Assembly: GCA_900167215.1 (NCBI GenBank)
Contig: FUZS01000009.1
Location: 1 to 64,000, forward strand
Origin: [Eubacterium] yurii
GTDB lineage: Bacteria > Bacillota > Clostridia > Peptostreptococcales > Filifactoraceae
Direction of reading: 5' to 3'
DNA: 64,000 nucleotides
Shown one piece after another: positions 28,673 through 36,988 of this stretch. Below the pieces are notes generated by a model. It ran no database searches, was not told the DNA's origin, and was given only the letters and a program-made list of their open reading frames with translations. The position numbers were made by a program, and so were the translations under genes. How positions within the stretch are numbered: the first letter of the stretch is position 1; the number at the start of each line of letters is the position of its first letter.

Positions 28673-28793
28673 TATACTAATCACCATTTATAATGCCAAG
28701 ATTATTATTTTACTGACTTATTGCTTTTGCAAAATATCAATAATCTTGCTGTAATAAAATTATGTGGTTTTTTGATAGATTTTTAGTATTATA
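28673..28793 (+). repeat. Family 3 MITE-like repeat
   Basis: About 121 bp, from TATACTAATCACCATTTATA to TTGATAGATTTTTAGTAT. It is the inverted partner of 26882-27000 and abuts a family 2 remnant and family 1 copy C, making a composite of all three families. Confidence 0.85.
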
Positions 28794-28815
28794 CTATTAT
28801 CTGTTTAATACATTG
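28790..28815 (+). repeat. Family 2 left-end remnant
   Basis: ATACTATTATCTGTTTAAT matches the left end of family 2 at 10314 and 49430; the rest of that element is missing and family 1 sequence follows. Confidence 0.5.
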
Positions 28816-28825
28816 ACAATAAACA

Positions 28826-29017
28826 TATGAAATTTAAATATTTATTTTTTTAATACACTACTTGATACGTAATTTTTTAATTAATATTTATTTAAATTTG
28901 CATATTTATCAAAAAATGAAAACACTGAAAAAACTATGTCAAGTATAATATTGTGTTTTTAAATATACTCAAATTTCAATATTTTTAAATTATTTTCCAT
29001 GTGCGAAAGTTGAGTCT
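28826..29017 (+). repeat. Family 1 repeat, copy C (left end lost)
   Basis: It starts inside the element at GAAATTTAAATATTTA and runs to the right end GTGCGAAAGTTGAGT. The TTGATA-17-TATTTA block and the TGTCAAGTATAAT arm remain. The left terminal arm has been replaced by a family 2 remnant. Confidence 0.75.
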
Positions 29018-29034
29018 TAAACAAATAAAAATGC

Positions 29035-30684
29035 TTATTTTAGCTTAGTAATTACAAATACGCTTCCCATATCACTTCCTGAGACTTCAATAGTATCTCC
29101 AATCTTTATAAATGCAAGTCTTGGATCTATGTTAATTGAAGCGGAAAGTATCTTTTCTTCATCCTTAGCCTTGATATAATATAGGGTATTGCCGTCAATT
29201 ACAACACTTTGTATATCTTCAATCACTATGGTTTTTTCTGATGAAGCACCTACATTATTCATGATGTCTGATGTTATCTTTTGATAATTTTCAACAGTTT
29301 CTTCAACAGTGTTTCCAACAGCTACCTTTTGGTAGTTTTGAGCATCTACAAGTGAGTACATCTTTATCAGCGACGCCTTGTCTTTAAGTGACATAAAGTA
29401 AGTTGGTCTATTATACACATTGATAAGTAGCGGGAAGGTAGCATCATAACCCTTTTCCTGTACAGCCCCCTTGGCACTGTCCATAACTGAAAATTCTTCA
29501 GCTGAAGATACAGGATAAAACTTAGTTTCCTTAGTTCTCATATTTACAATTACAAATCCTATGTTGGATTCGTCAGCAAGGACTGAGGTAATCCCTGTAT
29601 AAAGTGAGATATCATTTCCGCTTATCAGATAGTTGTATCCGTCAGTAGTTTTAGTAACTCCTTCCTGCTTTATCTTAGAATTGAGGAAGCCTCTCTCAAA
29701 TTTGCCGTTGTCATCAAGTTGAGTTATTATCATATTAGCAGGATATACTCTGTCCACCCACTCAGGCACATTTCCTACCTTATACTTTTCCATCTTACCA
29801 CTATGAGCATCTACGATTATGATATATTTCGTATCCGGTGCTCCAAACAGACCTATGGTCGGCTCCACAGCTGTAGCTATAAAATAAGGCTTGCCTTCGT
29901 CGTCGGTTTCAAAGTTTATATCATCTATTATGGCAGTAGGATAAGAAAATCTTATGTGTCTGTACAAATTTCTGGAAAATTTGTCACTCATAGAATACAT
30001 TATGGGCTCGTCAAGTTTTACAAGACTCGCATTTTGTGTTACCATGTCAATTTTTATATAATACGGTATACCCTTGTCCTTGTTTAAAAACCATTTTACA
30101 AAATCTGCGTAAACAAGTGGAGTGACTCTCACCGGTTTTTCTCCAAGTGCTATTTGCGAGTAGGTCTCATCTATATTGTATTGACTGACCAAATCTCCCA
30201 TCTCACCCATCTTTCTTGCACCCAATTTTATGGCGGTATCCCTATCTACAACAGGCAGTTTTGTAAAATCTGCTTGCTTTATATCCTCTTCAAAGATAGA
30301 AGTTTGTTTTTTTATTAAAGAAGCATATCTTTTCGACTGCAATATAGGAGATGAATATATGTTTGATATTATTGTCGCAACTATCATAACTATAATAATC
30401 TTAAGCAGAGTCTTGTATATTATCTTGCTCTTTTCATTGAAAAAAGAATCAATGAAGAATATGAATGCCAAAACAAACAACATGAAAGTTGCATATCCAT
30501 AAAACTCAATTGACTTTAGATTAATTGGAACAAGGGTAATATAATACGATATGATAAGCAACAATACATATAAAGTCAGAGTGATTTTCTTAAAGTTCTT
30601 TAAAAATCTATTGTTGCCTACTTCTACAAATTTTCTTTCCTTAGTTTCGTTAGAATTTTTGAAAAAGCTGAATACTTTTTTCAT
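29035..30684 (-). CDS. Membrane protein with large extracytoplasmic domain, unknown function
   Basis: 549 residues. After a charged cytoplasmic start, three or four hydrophobic helices lie within residues 30-120 (for example ITLTLYVLLLIISYYITLV and FMLFVLAFIFFID). The remaining 420 residues look soluble and strand-rich, with PYYIKIDMV, TKYIIIVDAHSGKMEKY and repeated Tyr/Val strands that recall PepSY-like folds, without a firm match. It ends with a small OB- or beta-barrel-like segment (DPRLAFIKIGDTIEVSG). I do not recognise a family name. It lies 11 bases downstream of the pyrophosphatase gene and is probably co-transcribed with it. Confidence 0.7.
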   Translation of the reverse strand: MKKVFSFFKNSNETKERKFVEVGNNRFLKNFKKITLTLYVLLLIISYYITLVPINLKSIEFYGYATFMLFVLAFIFFIDSFFNEKSKIIYKTLLKIIIVMIVATIISNIYSSPILQSKRYASLIKKQTSIFEEDIKQADFTKLPVVDRDTAIKLGARKMGEMGDLVSQYNIDETYSQIALGEKPVRVTPLVYADFVKWFLNKDKGIPYYIKIDMVTQNASLVKLDEPIMYSMSDKFSRNLYRHIRFSYPTAIIDDINFETDDEGKPYFIATAVEPTIGLFGAPDTKYIIIVDAHSGKMEKYKVGNVPEWVDRVYPANMIITQLDDNGKFERGFLNSKIKQEGVTKTTDGYNYLISGNDISLYTGITSVLADESNIGFVIVNMRTKETKFYPVSSAEEFSVMDSAKGAVQEKGYDATFPLLINVYNRPTYFMSLKDKASLIKMYSLVDAQNYQKVAVGNTVEETVENYQKITSDIMNNVGASSEKTIVIEDIQSVVIDGNTLYYIKAKDEEKILSASINIDPRLAFIKIGDTIEVSGSDMGSVFVITKLK

Positions 30685-30695
30685 ATACTTTCTCC

Positions 30696-32321
30696 TTAAA
30701 TCAGTTCTAATGTATTTGTAATCATTGGAACTATCTGCTTTTTACGTGAAACAGTCATAGGCGAAAATGCGCCCTGAGATTCATCTAAGTCAAATGACTG
30801 CCTTATTATAGACTTGTCATCTGAAATATAGTACATATACGAGCCTTCTTTGACCATATCTGTAACTGCAAGAAGCAGGATATTATAATTGTTTTGCTCA
30901 TATATATCCTTCATATATTTCAGTAGTTCTTCCTTTTTCTCCTCAAGTTCTTCAATATCCATGGTAAATAACTGAGAAATAGCTATCTTTCTGCCTTTTA
31001 AATTGAACTCTTTGAGGTCGTTGTAAAGAAGTTCTTTCAAAGTCATACCTTCTATAGAAGAGCCTGCTTTGAACATTTTTTGAGTATAATCGTCCAAATC
31101 CAGATTCAATATATCGTTTATGGCGTGGACAGCTTCTATATCTTTTTTAGTACAGGTAGGTGATTTGAAATACATAGTGTCTGACAATATTCCGCTTATT
31201 AAGCATCCTGCAATATGTCGAGGTATCTTGATATTGGAGTTTTTGAACAGTTCATACACTATGGTACATGTAGAGCCTACCGTCATATTGATAAAGACTA
31301 TGGGTTCGTTTGTTGTTATACCGCCTATTTTATGATGATCCACTATCTCCAGTATATTTGCTTCTTCTATACCGGTAGCACTTTGTGAAAACTCATTGTG
31401 ATCGACTAATATTACTTTTTTTCTGCCGGGTTTTAATAGATGTTTTCTGCCAAGCAGTCCCATATAGTATCCGTCAGTGTCTACAAGAGGATAGTTTCTA
31501 AAGTTAGTTTTGAGCATGGATTCCTTTATATCTATGAGATAGTCTTCCATAGTGAAGTGTTGTATCTTGTCTTTTTTCATTATGCTGGCTATGCTGTCAG
31601 TCTGGTGCATTTTTTTGATTATCATAGGTGATGATAAATCAAGTGATATAGTTGTGATATCATATTTTTTGAGTAAGCCCAACTCTTCTTCATCAAGCTC
31701 ATCATACTGTGGCAAAATTATCATATTTACTCCAAAATTTAACTTTTGGAAAAATTCTTTCTTGTGATAGTGTTTGAGTATAATGACATTATCCTGTTCT
31801 ATTATAGAGTCTTGAGGTATGTGGGGGTTAAATACTTTAAGCAGTCCTTCCACCTTGTCAATAGATTTGCCCTTCATAATCATCTTAGGGCTGTAATTGG
31901 AAAATACGTTGATAAAAGAAGCAAGAGTAGTATTTACAATATTATCGTGAATATTTATCAAAGCGCTGGCTATATCTTTCATAGATACTATTCCAAGCAA
32001 CTTTCCAATATCATCTACTATAGGAAGTGTATGTATTTTTTCCCTATCCATATTCATATAGGCTTCATATACTGATGAGCTGACTGTCAGCGGTATTATT
32101 CTGTCAAAGTTCAAATCCTTTGCCTGTACTTTTACATCTTCAAGAAATTTTGGAGGAGTTATATTGAAATAATTAAGGACAAAGGATGCTTCTTTTCTCA
32201 AATCTCCAAGTACTCTTGGATCGAGCATTTCTCCAAGCTCCTGCTTATAGTAAGCATAGGCTATGGATGAGCATACACTATCTGTATCAGGGTTTTTGTG
32301 TCCGAAAATAAAGGTGCCCAT
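30696..32321 (-). CDS. Manganese-dependent inorganic pyrophosphatase with CBS-DRTGG-CBS regulatory insert
   Basis: 541 residues from the ATG at 32321, chosen because AAGGAG lies just upstream; an earlier in-frame start adds 25 non-homologous residues. The DHH phosphoesterase half opens with FGHKNPDTDS (metal ligands His 8, Asp 12, Asp 14) and has the diagnostic VDHH. Between DHH motifs lie a first CBS (PIVDDIGKLLGIVSMKDIA), a DRTGG-like segment and a second CBS (YPLVDTDGYYMGLLGRKHL). A DHHA2 domain closes it. It hydrolyses PPi; CBS-PPases of Clostridium are controlled by adenine nucleotides and diadenosine polyphosphates bound at the insert. Confidence 0.93.
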   Translation of the reverse strand: MGTFIFGHKNPDTDSVCSSIAYAYYKQELGEMLDPRVLGDLRKEASFVLNYFNITPPKFLEDVKVQAKDLNFDRIIPLTVSSSVYEAYMNMDREKIHTLPIVDDIGKLLGIVSMKDIASALINIHDNIVNTTLASFINVFSNYSPKMIMKGKSIDKVEGLLKVFNPHIPQDSIIEQDNVIILKHYHKKEFFQKLNFGVNMIILPQYDELDEEELGLLKKYDITTISLDLSSPMIIKKMHQTDSIASIMKKDKIQHFTMEDYLIDIKESMLKTNFRNYPLVDTDGYYMGLLGRKHLLKPGRKKVILVDHNEFSQSATGIEEANILEIVDHHKIGGITTNEPIVFINMTVGSTCTIVYELFKNSNIKIPRHIAGCLISGILSDTMYFKSPTCTKKDIEAVHAINDILNLDLDDYTQKMFKAGSSIEGMTLKELLYNDLKEFNLKGRKIAISQLFTMDIEELEEKKEELLKYMKDIYEQNNYNILLLAVTDMVKEGSYMYYISDDKSIIRQSFDLDESQGAFSPMTVSRKKQIVPMITNTLELI

Positions 32322-32743
32322 AGCATTCTCCTTTTTATAAAAATAAAGTCTTATAAAATATAACTTTATTATAAGTTTTTGCAATGTAAAAGTCAAATCA
32401 TAAACTCAACTTTATTTATGAAATATATGAATTTATGTGGGTTAAATTAAATATAATTAGGATTAATAAAATTTTACAGCTTATGTATGTATTTGGACTT
32501 AATTTAATACCTTAATTCTTTTTAAAAACTACAGCTGTTTTTTGTCATAGGATATTGATTTTATAAGGTGAATGTTATATAATACATTAACTTTTAGAAA
32601 AACATAGTAGTATAATATCTGTTAAAAATATAAATGCTATAATAAACTTATTAATTACTAATGAGTATTAAGATAAGTCATAAAAATATAATTATATTAT
32701 ATAGAAAGATATTATTGAGAATATTAAAAGCAAGGAGTACATT
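32322..32743. other. Divergent 420-bp gap
   Basis: This separates the leftward pyrophosphatase from the rightward ACT gene and must hold both promoters, neither of which could be picked with confidence. The only recognised feature is a family 1 terminal fragment at 32400. Confidence 0.45.
32400..32442 (+). repeat. Possible family 1 deletion remnant
   Basis: ATAAACTCAACTTT is identical to the left end of family 1 copy B, and ATGTGGG occurs 22 bases on, as at the family's right end. Everything between is lost. It may instead be chance in AT-rich DNA. Confidence 0.35.
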
Positions 32744-33013
32744 ATGAAAGCTGTTGTAACTGTTGTAGGAAAAGATATGGTAGGAATTATACACAAGATT
32801 TCAGGGAAGTTGTTGGAATATAATTTGAACATACTTGACATCAATCAAAGTGTAGTAGGTGAAATTTTTACCATGATAATGCTGATTGATATTTCAAATA
32901 TCGGAGAAAGCTTTGGTAAATTCTGTAATGAGATTGATGATATAGGTAAGCAAATGGGACAAAAGATAATGGTACAACATGAAAATCTGTTCAATGCCAT
33001 GCATAACATATAA
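32744..33013 (+). CDS. ACT-domain regulatory protein (UPF0237)
   Basis: 89 residues forming one ACT domain: VVTVVGKDMVGIIHKISGKL is the usual ligand loop and first helix, then ILDINQSVVGEIFTMIMLID. Such single-domain proteins bind a small ligand, often an amino acid. It is followed 12 bases later by the PFL/DUF711 gene, its usual partner across Firmicutes, so the two probably act together. The pathway is not known. Confidence 0.9.
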   Translation: MKAVVTVVGKDMVGIIHKISGKLLEYNLNILDINQSVVGEIFTMIMLIDISNIGESFGKFCNEIDDIGKQMGQKIMVQHENLFNAMHNI

Positions 33014-33025
33014 AAGAGGTGCATT

Positions 33026-34390
33026 ATGCAATTTTTAAATAGAGAAAATATATTGGAAACAATAAATATGCTCAGCAATGAGAAATTGGACATAAGAACT
33101 GTTACCATGGGAATTTCTTTGCTTGACTGTATTGACGAAAATTCTCAAAAAGCAAGAGAAAAAATCTATGATAAAATATCATTTAAAGCGGAAAATCTTG
33201 TCAAATATTCTGAAATGATAGGTCAAAAATACTCAGTGCCTATAATAAACAAGAGGATATCAGTAAGCCCTATATCATTGATAGCAGGTGCAACTAAAGA
33301 TGATGACTATACTGACTTTGCAGCTACACTTGACAAGGCTGCAAAAAATGTCGGAGTAAATTTTATAGGAGGATTTTCAGCCTTAGTCGAAAAGGGAATG
33401 ACAAGGGCAGATGAAATATTGATAAGATCCATTCCTAATGCTCTTTCATCTACAGATATAGTATGCTCAAGCATAAATGTAGCATCATCAAGAGCAGGTA
33501 TCAATATGGACGCTATAAAACTAATAGGAGAGATGATACAAAAACTCTCATTTGCAACTAAAGACAATGGAAGTATAGGTTGCGCAAAACTTGTGGTCTT
33601 TGCAAATTCTGTTGACGATAATCCTTTTATGGCAGGAGCTTTCCATGGTGTTAGCATGGGAGATACAGTGATTAATGTAGGAATAAGTGGACCTGGAGTA
33701 GTAAAATCAGCCTTAGAAAAGATAAGAGGTAAGAATATCCAAACTGTATGTGAGGAGATAAAAAAGACATCTTTTAAGATGACAAGAATGGGAGAACTTA
33801 TAGGTAGGGAGGTTGCACAGTCACTTGGCTATCCTTTTTCGAGTGTAGATTTGTCTCTTGCACCTACTGCAGATGTAGGTGACAGTGTGGCAAGAATACT
33901 TGAAGAAATAGGAGTTGACGAGGCTGGGGGACATGGCACTACATTCGCTCTTGCACTTCTCAATGACTCTGTAAAAAAAGGTGGCATAATGGCTTCTTCA
34001 AATGTAGGCGGACTTAGCGGAGCCTTTATTCCGGTTAGTGAAGATGAGGGTATGATTAATGCCGTATCAAAGGGAAGTATGTCCTTTGACAAGTTGGAGG
34101 CTATGACATGTGTCTGCTCAGTAGGTCTTGATATGATAGCAATACCGGGAGATACTCCATCATCAACCATATCTGCAATAATTGCTGATGAATGTGCGAT
34201 AGGAGTGATAAACAATAAGACTACTGCAACAAGATTAGTGCCTGTATACGGAAAAAATGTCGGTGAGACTGTAGAGTTTGGAGATTTGCTTGGTTACGCT
34301 CCTATAATAGATATAGGTAATGTAAAAAGTGATAGACTGATAGAAAGAGCAGGATTTATGCCTGCGCCTGTCCATAGTTTTAAAAATTAA
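33026..34390 (+). CDS. PFL-like family protein (UPF0210/DUF711)
   Basis: 454 residues, the normal family length. Recognised blocks are [46 protein letters not shown] and a C-terminal [20 protein letters not shown]. The fold is related to pyruvate formate-lyase-like barrels, but no glycyl-radical motif is present and no reaction is established. Conserved linkage to the ACT gene upstream is the main clue to its role. GAGGTG lies seven bases before ATG. Confidence 0.9.
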   Translation: MQFLNRENILETINMLSNEKLDIRTVTMGISLLDCIDENSQKAREKIYDKISFKAENLVKYSEMIGQKYSVPIINKRISVSPISLIAGATKDDDYTDFAATLDKAAKNVGVNFIGGFSALVEKGMTRADEILIRSIPNALSSTDIVCSSINVASSRAGINMDAIKLIGEMIQKLSFATKDNGSIGCAKLVVFANSVDDNPFMAGAFHGVSMGDTVINVGISGPGVVKSALEKIRGKNIQTVCEEIKKTSFKMTRMGELIGREVAQSLGYPFSSVDLSLAPTADVGDSVARILEEIGVDEAGGHGTTFALALLNDSVKKGGIMASSNVGGLSGAFIPVSEDEGMINAVSKGSMSFDKLEAMTCVCSVGLDMIAIPGDTPSSTISAIIADECAIGVINNKTTATRLVPVYGKNVGETVEFGDLLGYAPIIDIGNVKSDRLIERAGFMPAPVHSFKN

Positions 34391-34426
34391 TATCAATATT
34401 TTGCCAAAAAGTAATTTCTATTTTTA

Positions 34427-34777
34427 ATAAACTTGACTTCCTCACTGAAATTATCATTATTCTAATTGAAATTTAAACCAATATTATTTTTTAGTATATA
34501 TCTTGACATAAAAATTTGAATAAGTTTTATTGATATTTACCTGCTTATAAAAAAACACCAAAAACTATGTCAAGCATTATATTATACTTTTGGAATATAC
34601 TAAAATTTAATACATTCATAATAAGCTTTATTAGAACTATGGAAAATTAAAAATCATTATCTATAGTGTAAGTATAGTATATAACTTGCGAATACTAAAT
34701 ATGTAGTAAACTTTATCCATTAATCCAATAAATATTTAGTGTCAATATGTTTTTTATAAGAGGGAGTTGAGTAATTA
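34427..34777 (+). repeat. Family 1 repeat, copy D, carrying a nested family 2 element
   Basis: The left half (34427-34620) has the terminal ACTTGACTTCCTCACT, the TTGACAT arm and CTATGTCAAGCAT arm; the right terminal arm AGAGGGAGTTGAGTAA lies at 34759-34775. Between them sits about 120 bp of family 2. The TATTTA block is diverged here. Copy D is the most decayed full-length copy. Confidence 0.7.
34621..34740 (+). repeat. Family 2 repeat nested in family 1 copy D
   Basis: CTATGGAAAATTAAAAATCA, then TATAGTATATAACTTG and ACTTTATCCATTAATCCAAT with TATTTAGTG follow the order of family 2 blocks. It is diverged but co-linear with the intact copies. Confidence 0.6.
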
Positions 34778-34847
34778 ACTTATCTTAATTGCAAAGATAC
34801 AAGAGATATGACTGAATTCAAAATTGCAAAACATTAATAAATTATAG

Positions 34848-34888
34848 TTGACAATCTTAGTTTTATATTATATAATTACAAATTGTAA
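34848..34888 (+). promoter_or_regulatory. bioY promoter with palindromic operator
   Basis: TTGACA (34848-34853) and TATAAT (34871-34876) are both perfect and 17 bases apart. The 13-bp palindrome TTACAAATTGTAA (34876-34888) covers the start site, a place suited to a repressor. It does not obviously match the classical BirA operator layout, so the regulator is not identified. Confidence 0.8.
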
Positions 34889-34912
34889 AATAAAATTTAA
34901 GAGAGGTTTGCA

Positions 34913-35473
34913 ATGGAAAATATTCAAAGAAAAACTGAAACAAAATCTATAGTATTGTGTTCGTTATTTTCAGCTCTTGTATGTATAGGAGCTTTTATAA
35001 AGGTGCCTCTTCCACCTGTTCCTTTTACAATGCAGTGGTTTTTCGTAGCTATGGCAGGACTTATTTTAGGCTCAAAACTTGGATTTACCAGTGTTGCCAT
35101 GTATATCTTCATAGGTCTTGCAGGTCTTCCTGTATTTACAAAGGGAGGAGGAATAGGCTATGTATTTCAGCCGACATTTGGATATATTATAGGATTTGCA
35201 GTAGCAGCCTTTGTAATAGGTAAAATCAGTGAGAAAAGAGAGAAGAATTTTCTAAACTTTTTCGTATCAAATCTTATAGGACTTTCATTGGTTTATTTAA
35301 TAGGATTTATGTACCTTTACTTTATAATGACTAACGTATTGGGAAAAGATGTAGAGCTTTTTAAACTTTTAAAATCTGCAGTAATAATATTCATACCTAC
35401 CGATATATTGTCAGCAATACTGTCAGCAAAGGTAGCGTCAAGGATATATAAAAGTATAAAAAATAATATATAA
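34913..35473 (+). CDS. bioY: Biotin transporter S component BioY
   Basis: 186 residues with about six membrane helices. BioY signatures are KVPLPPVPFTMQWFFVAMAG near residue 25 and GFTSVAMYIFIGLAGLPVF near residue 58. It captures biotin, normally with an ECF EcfA/EcfT module encoded elsewhere. No biotin-synthesis genes are in the window, consistent with dependence on uptake. It is alone behind a strong promoter with an operator-like palindrome. AGAGG lies eight bases before ATG. Confidence 0.93.
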   Translation: MENIQRKTETKSIVLCSLFSALVCIGAFIKVPLPPVPFTMQWFFVAMAGLILGSKLGFTSVAMYIFIGLAGLPVFTKGGGIGYVFQPTFGYIIGFAVAAFVIGKISEKREKNFLNFFVSNLIGLSLVYLIGFMYLYFIMTNVLGKDVELFKLLKSAVIIFIPTDILSAILSAKVASRIYKSIKNNI

Positions 35474-35611
35474 TTTATGAAAAGAGATATTTTATTTTTA
35501 ATATAATTATGACAAAATAATGGATTTTATGAAGTTTAAAATATATAAAGTAAATGAAAAGGCGATATAAACACAAAGGAACAAAAAGTTTTAAATATAA
35601 AGTGAAATTAC

Positions 35612-35641
35612 TTGACATAAAGCATAAATATTTAGTATAAT
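35612..35641 (+). promoter_or_regulatory. Promoter of yceD-rpmF
   Basis: TTGACA (35612-35617) and TATAAT (35636-35641) with 18-base spacing lie 29 bases before the yceD start. Confidence 0.75.
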
Positions 35642-35670
35642 ATGGGATGTTATTGTGGTAGGGGTGTTTT

Positions 35671-36177
35671 ATGCGAATTTTTATTAATGATATTCTTACA
35701 AGTTCAAAAAGCAACTTTGTATATAAGTTTGAATTGGATAAAGACTTTTGTGAGATTTCGGGGAGAAAGGCGGTTTTTAACGAGAAACCGACGGTAGTTT
35801 GCGAGATAAACAAAACGCAGGATAATAATTTGCATGCAAAAATTGACATACACCTTGACACTGTAATTAATTGTGTGAGATGCCTTGACGAGATGCGAGT
35901 ATCTGATGATATAACAATATCAGGTATTTTGTCAAATCATGATGATGATGTGGACTATGATATGATTATAGTGGATGAGGATTATCTTGATATTGATAAG
36001 ATACTGGAAGATGCTGTATTTGAACATCTTAATAACAATTTGTACTGCAATGAAAATTGTAAGGGACTATGTCATAATTGTGGAGCAAATCTCAATAAGA
36101 CTACTTGTAAATGTCAAGATGGAGATTTGAGCAATATAGACCCGAGGTTGGAGAAGTTAAAATCTTTTTTAGATTAA
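35671..36177 (+). CDS. yceD: YceD/DUF177 protein linked to ribosome biogenesis
   Basis: 168 residues. The family core is visible: INCVRCLDEM, then an acidic stretch with DEDYLDIDKILEDAV, and a C-terminal zinc cluster CNENCKGLCHNCG. YceD proteins are encoded immediately before rpmF in most bacteria and affect 23S rRNA accumulation. rpmF follows 34 bases later, behind AGGAGG. Confidence 0.9.
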   Translation: MRIFINDILTSSKSNFVYKFELDKDFCEISGRKAVFNEKPTVVCEINKTQDNNLHAKIDIHLDTVINCVRCLDEMRVSDDITISGILSNHDDDVDYDMIIVDEDYLDIDKILEDAVFEHLNNNLYCNENCKGLCHNCGANLNKTTCKCQDGDLSNIDPRLEKLKSFLD

Positions 36178-36211
36178 TAAATCGTCTAAAAATAATAAGG
36201 AGGGATAAAGC

Positions 36212-36391
36212 ATGGCGGTACCTAAGAGAAAAATGGGCAAGTCTGATACACGTTCAAGAAGAGCGGCAAACATGAATATGAATGCAAAAAATCTTGTTGA
36301 ATGTCCTAAATGTCATTCAATGAAATTGTCACACAGAGTTTGTCCTGAATGTGGCAGCTACAATGGAAGAGAAGTTATATCAGCTGAGTAG
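36212..36391 (+). CDS. rpmF: Ribosomal protein bL32, zinc-binding form
   Basis: 59 residues, from ATG 36212 to TAG 36391. It begins MAVPKRKMGKSDTRSRRA, the universal L32 start, and has four Cys (31, 34, 44, 47) for zinc, so it is the zinc-containing paralogue. AGGAGG lies nine bases upstream. It is part of the 50S subunit near the peptidyl-transferase centre. Confidence 0.97.
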   Translation: MAVPKRKMGKSDTRSRRAANMNMNAKNLVECPKCHSMKLSHRVCPECGSYNGREVISAE

Positions 36392-36403
36392 TGAATTTAA
36401 AAA

Positions 36404-36466
36404 AGCCTATTGATTGATAGATTAAGAGCAAAATTTTTGCTGTAAACTATTGATTGTAGGCTGTTT
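36404..36466 (+). terminator. Weak terminator-like hairpin after rpmF
   Basis: AGCCTA pairs with TAGGCT over a long loop containing a second AGCAAA/TTTGCT hairpin; a short TTTT follows. The stem is short, so termination is uncertain. Confidence 0.35.
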
Positions 36467-36487
36467 TAATTTATAACAGGAGAAAAT

Positions 36488-36668
36488 ATTGTCAAGCGCC
36501 AGAACAATTAGTATGCTAATATGGGCTATTAATTGTTGACGAGGATTGGGATTATCGAAAATTCGGCGGGTGTCCCAAAGGCATGTGACTGTCTAAAAAT
36601 ATATAACAAAGAAGACTTACTTTTAAAAAGTTCAAGTCTTACAAAAAGTATATTATGTCACTCTCCTG
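36488..36668 (+). ncRNA. glmS ribozyme-riboswitch
   Basis: Conserved core pieces appear in order: AGCGCCAGAAC (36495), GTTGACGAGGATTGGG (36534), TTATCGAAAATTCGGCGG and a P3-P4-like hairpin region around 36605-36640. By homology self-cleavage falls between A36495 and G36496. Glucosamine-6-phosphate acts as the catalytic cofactor; the cleaved downstream mRNA is degraded, lowering GlmS. CAGGAGA (36477) and TCTCCTG (36662) could close the structure. The ribozyme's end is about 320 bases from the glmS start, longer than usual, and that gap holds a decayed family 2 repeat. Confidence 0.93.
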
Positions 36669-36734
36669 AAATAGTATTTTATATTGATTTTAAGTTTTAA
36701 ATAATTCATTTTATATGCTTTTTAAATTATTATG

Positions 36735-36840
36735 TTAAAAAATGATAAAATAATGAACAAAATATTATAGCTACATTTATTGTAAAATTATAAATCATAT
36801 ATTATTTTTTAGAGCTGTAGATAAATATAGTCTATATATT
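36735..36840 (-). repeat. Degenerate family 2 repeat in the glmS leader
   Basis: AAATCATATATTATTTTTTA with flanking AAAATAATGAACAAAATATT follows the reverse-complement order of family 2. Ends are not clear. Confidence 0.45.
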
Positions 36841-36988
36841 GGAAATATAGAGCTTTTAATCATTGTATAAAAAAGTATAAAGAATTATTTAGAGGCTTTT
36901 AAATTGATTATTAAAATACAAGGTATATATTCAAAATACATCCCATAAGGTATGTATTGTTTTTGATGTAAAAATAAAGGAGAATAAT

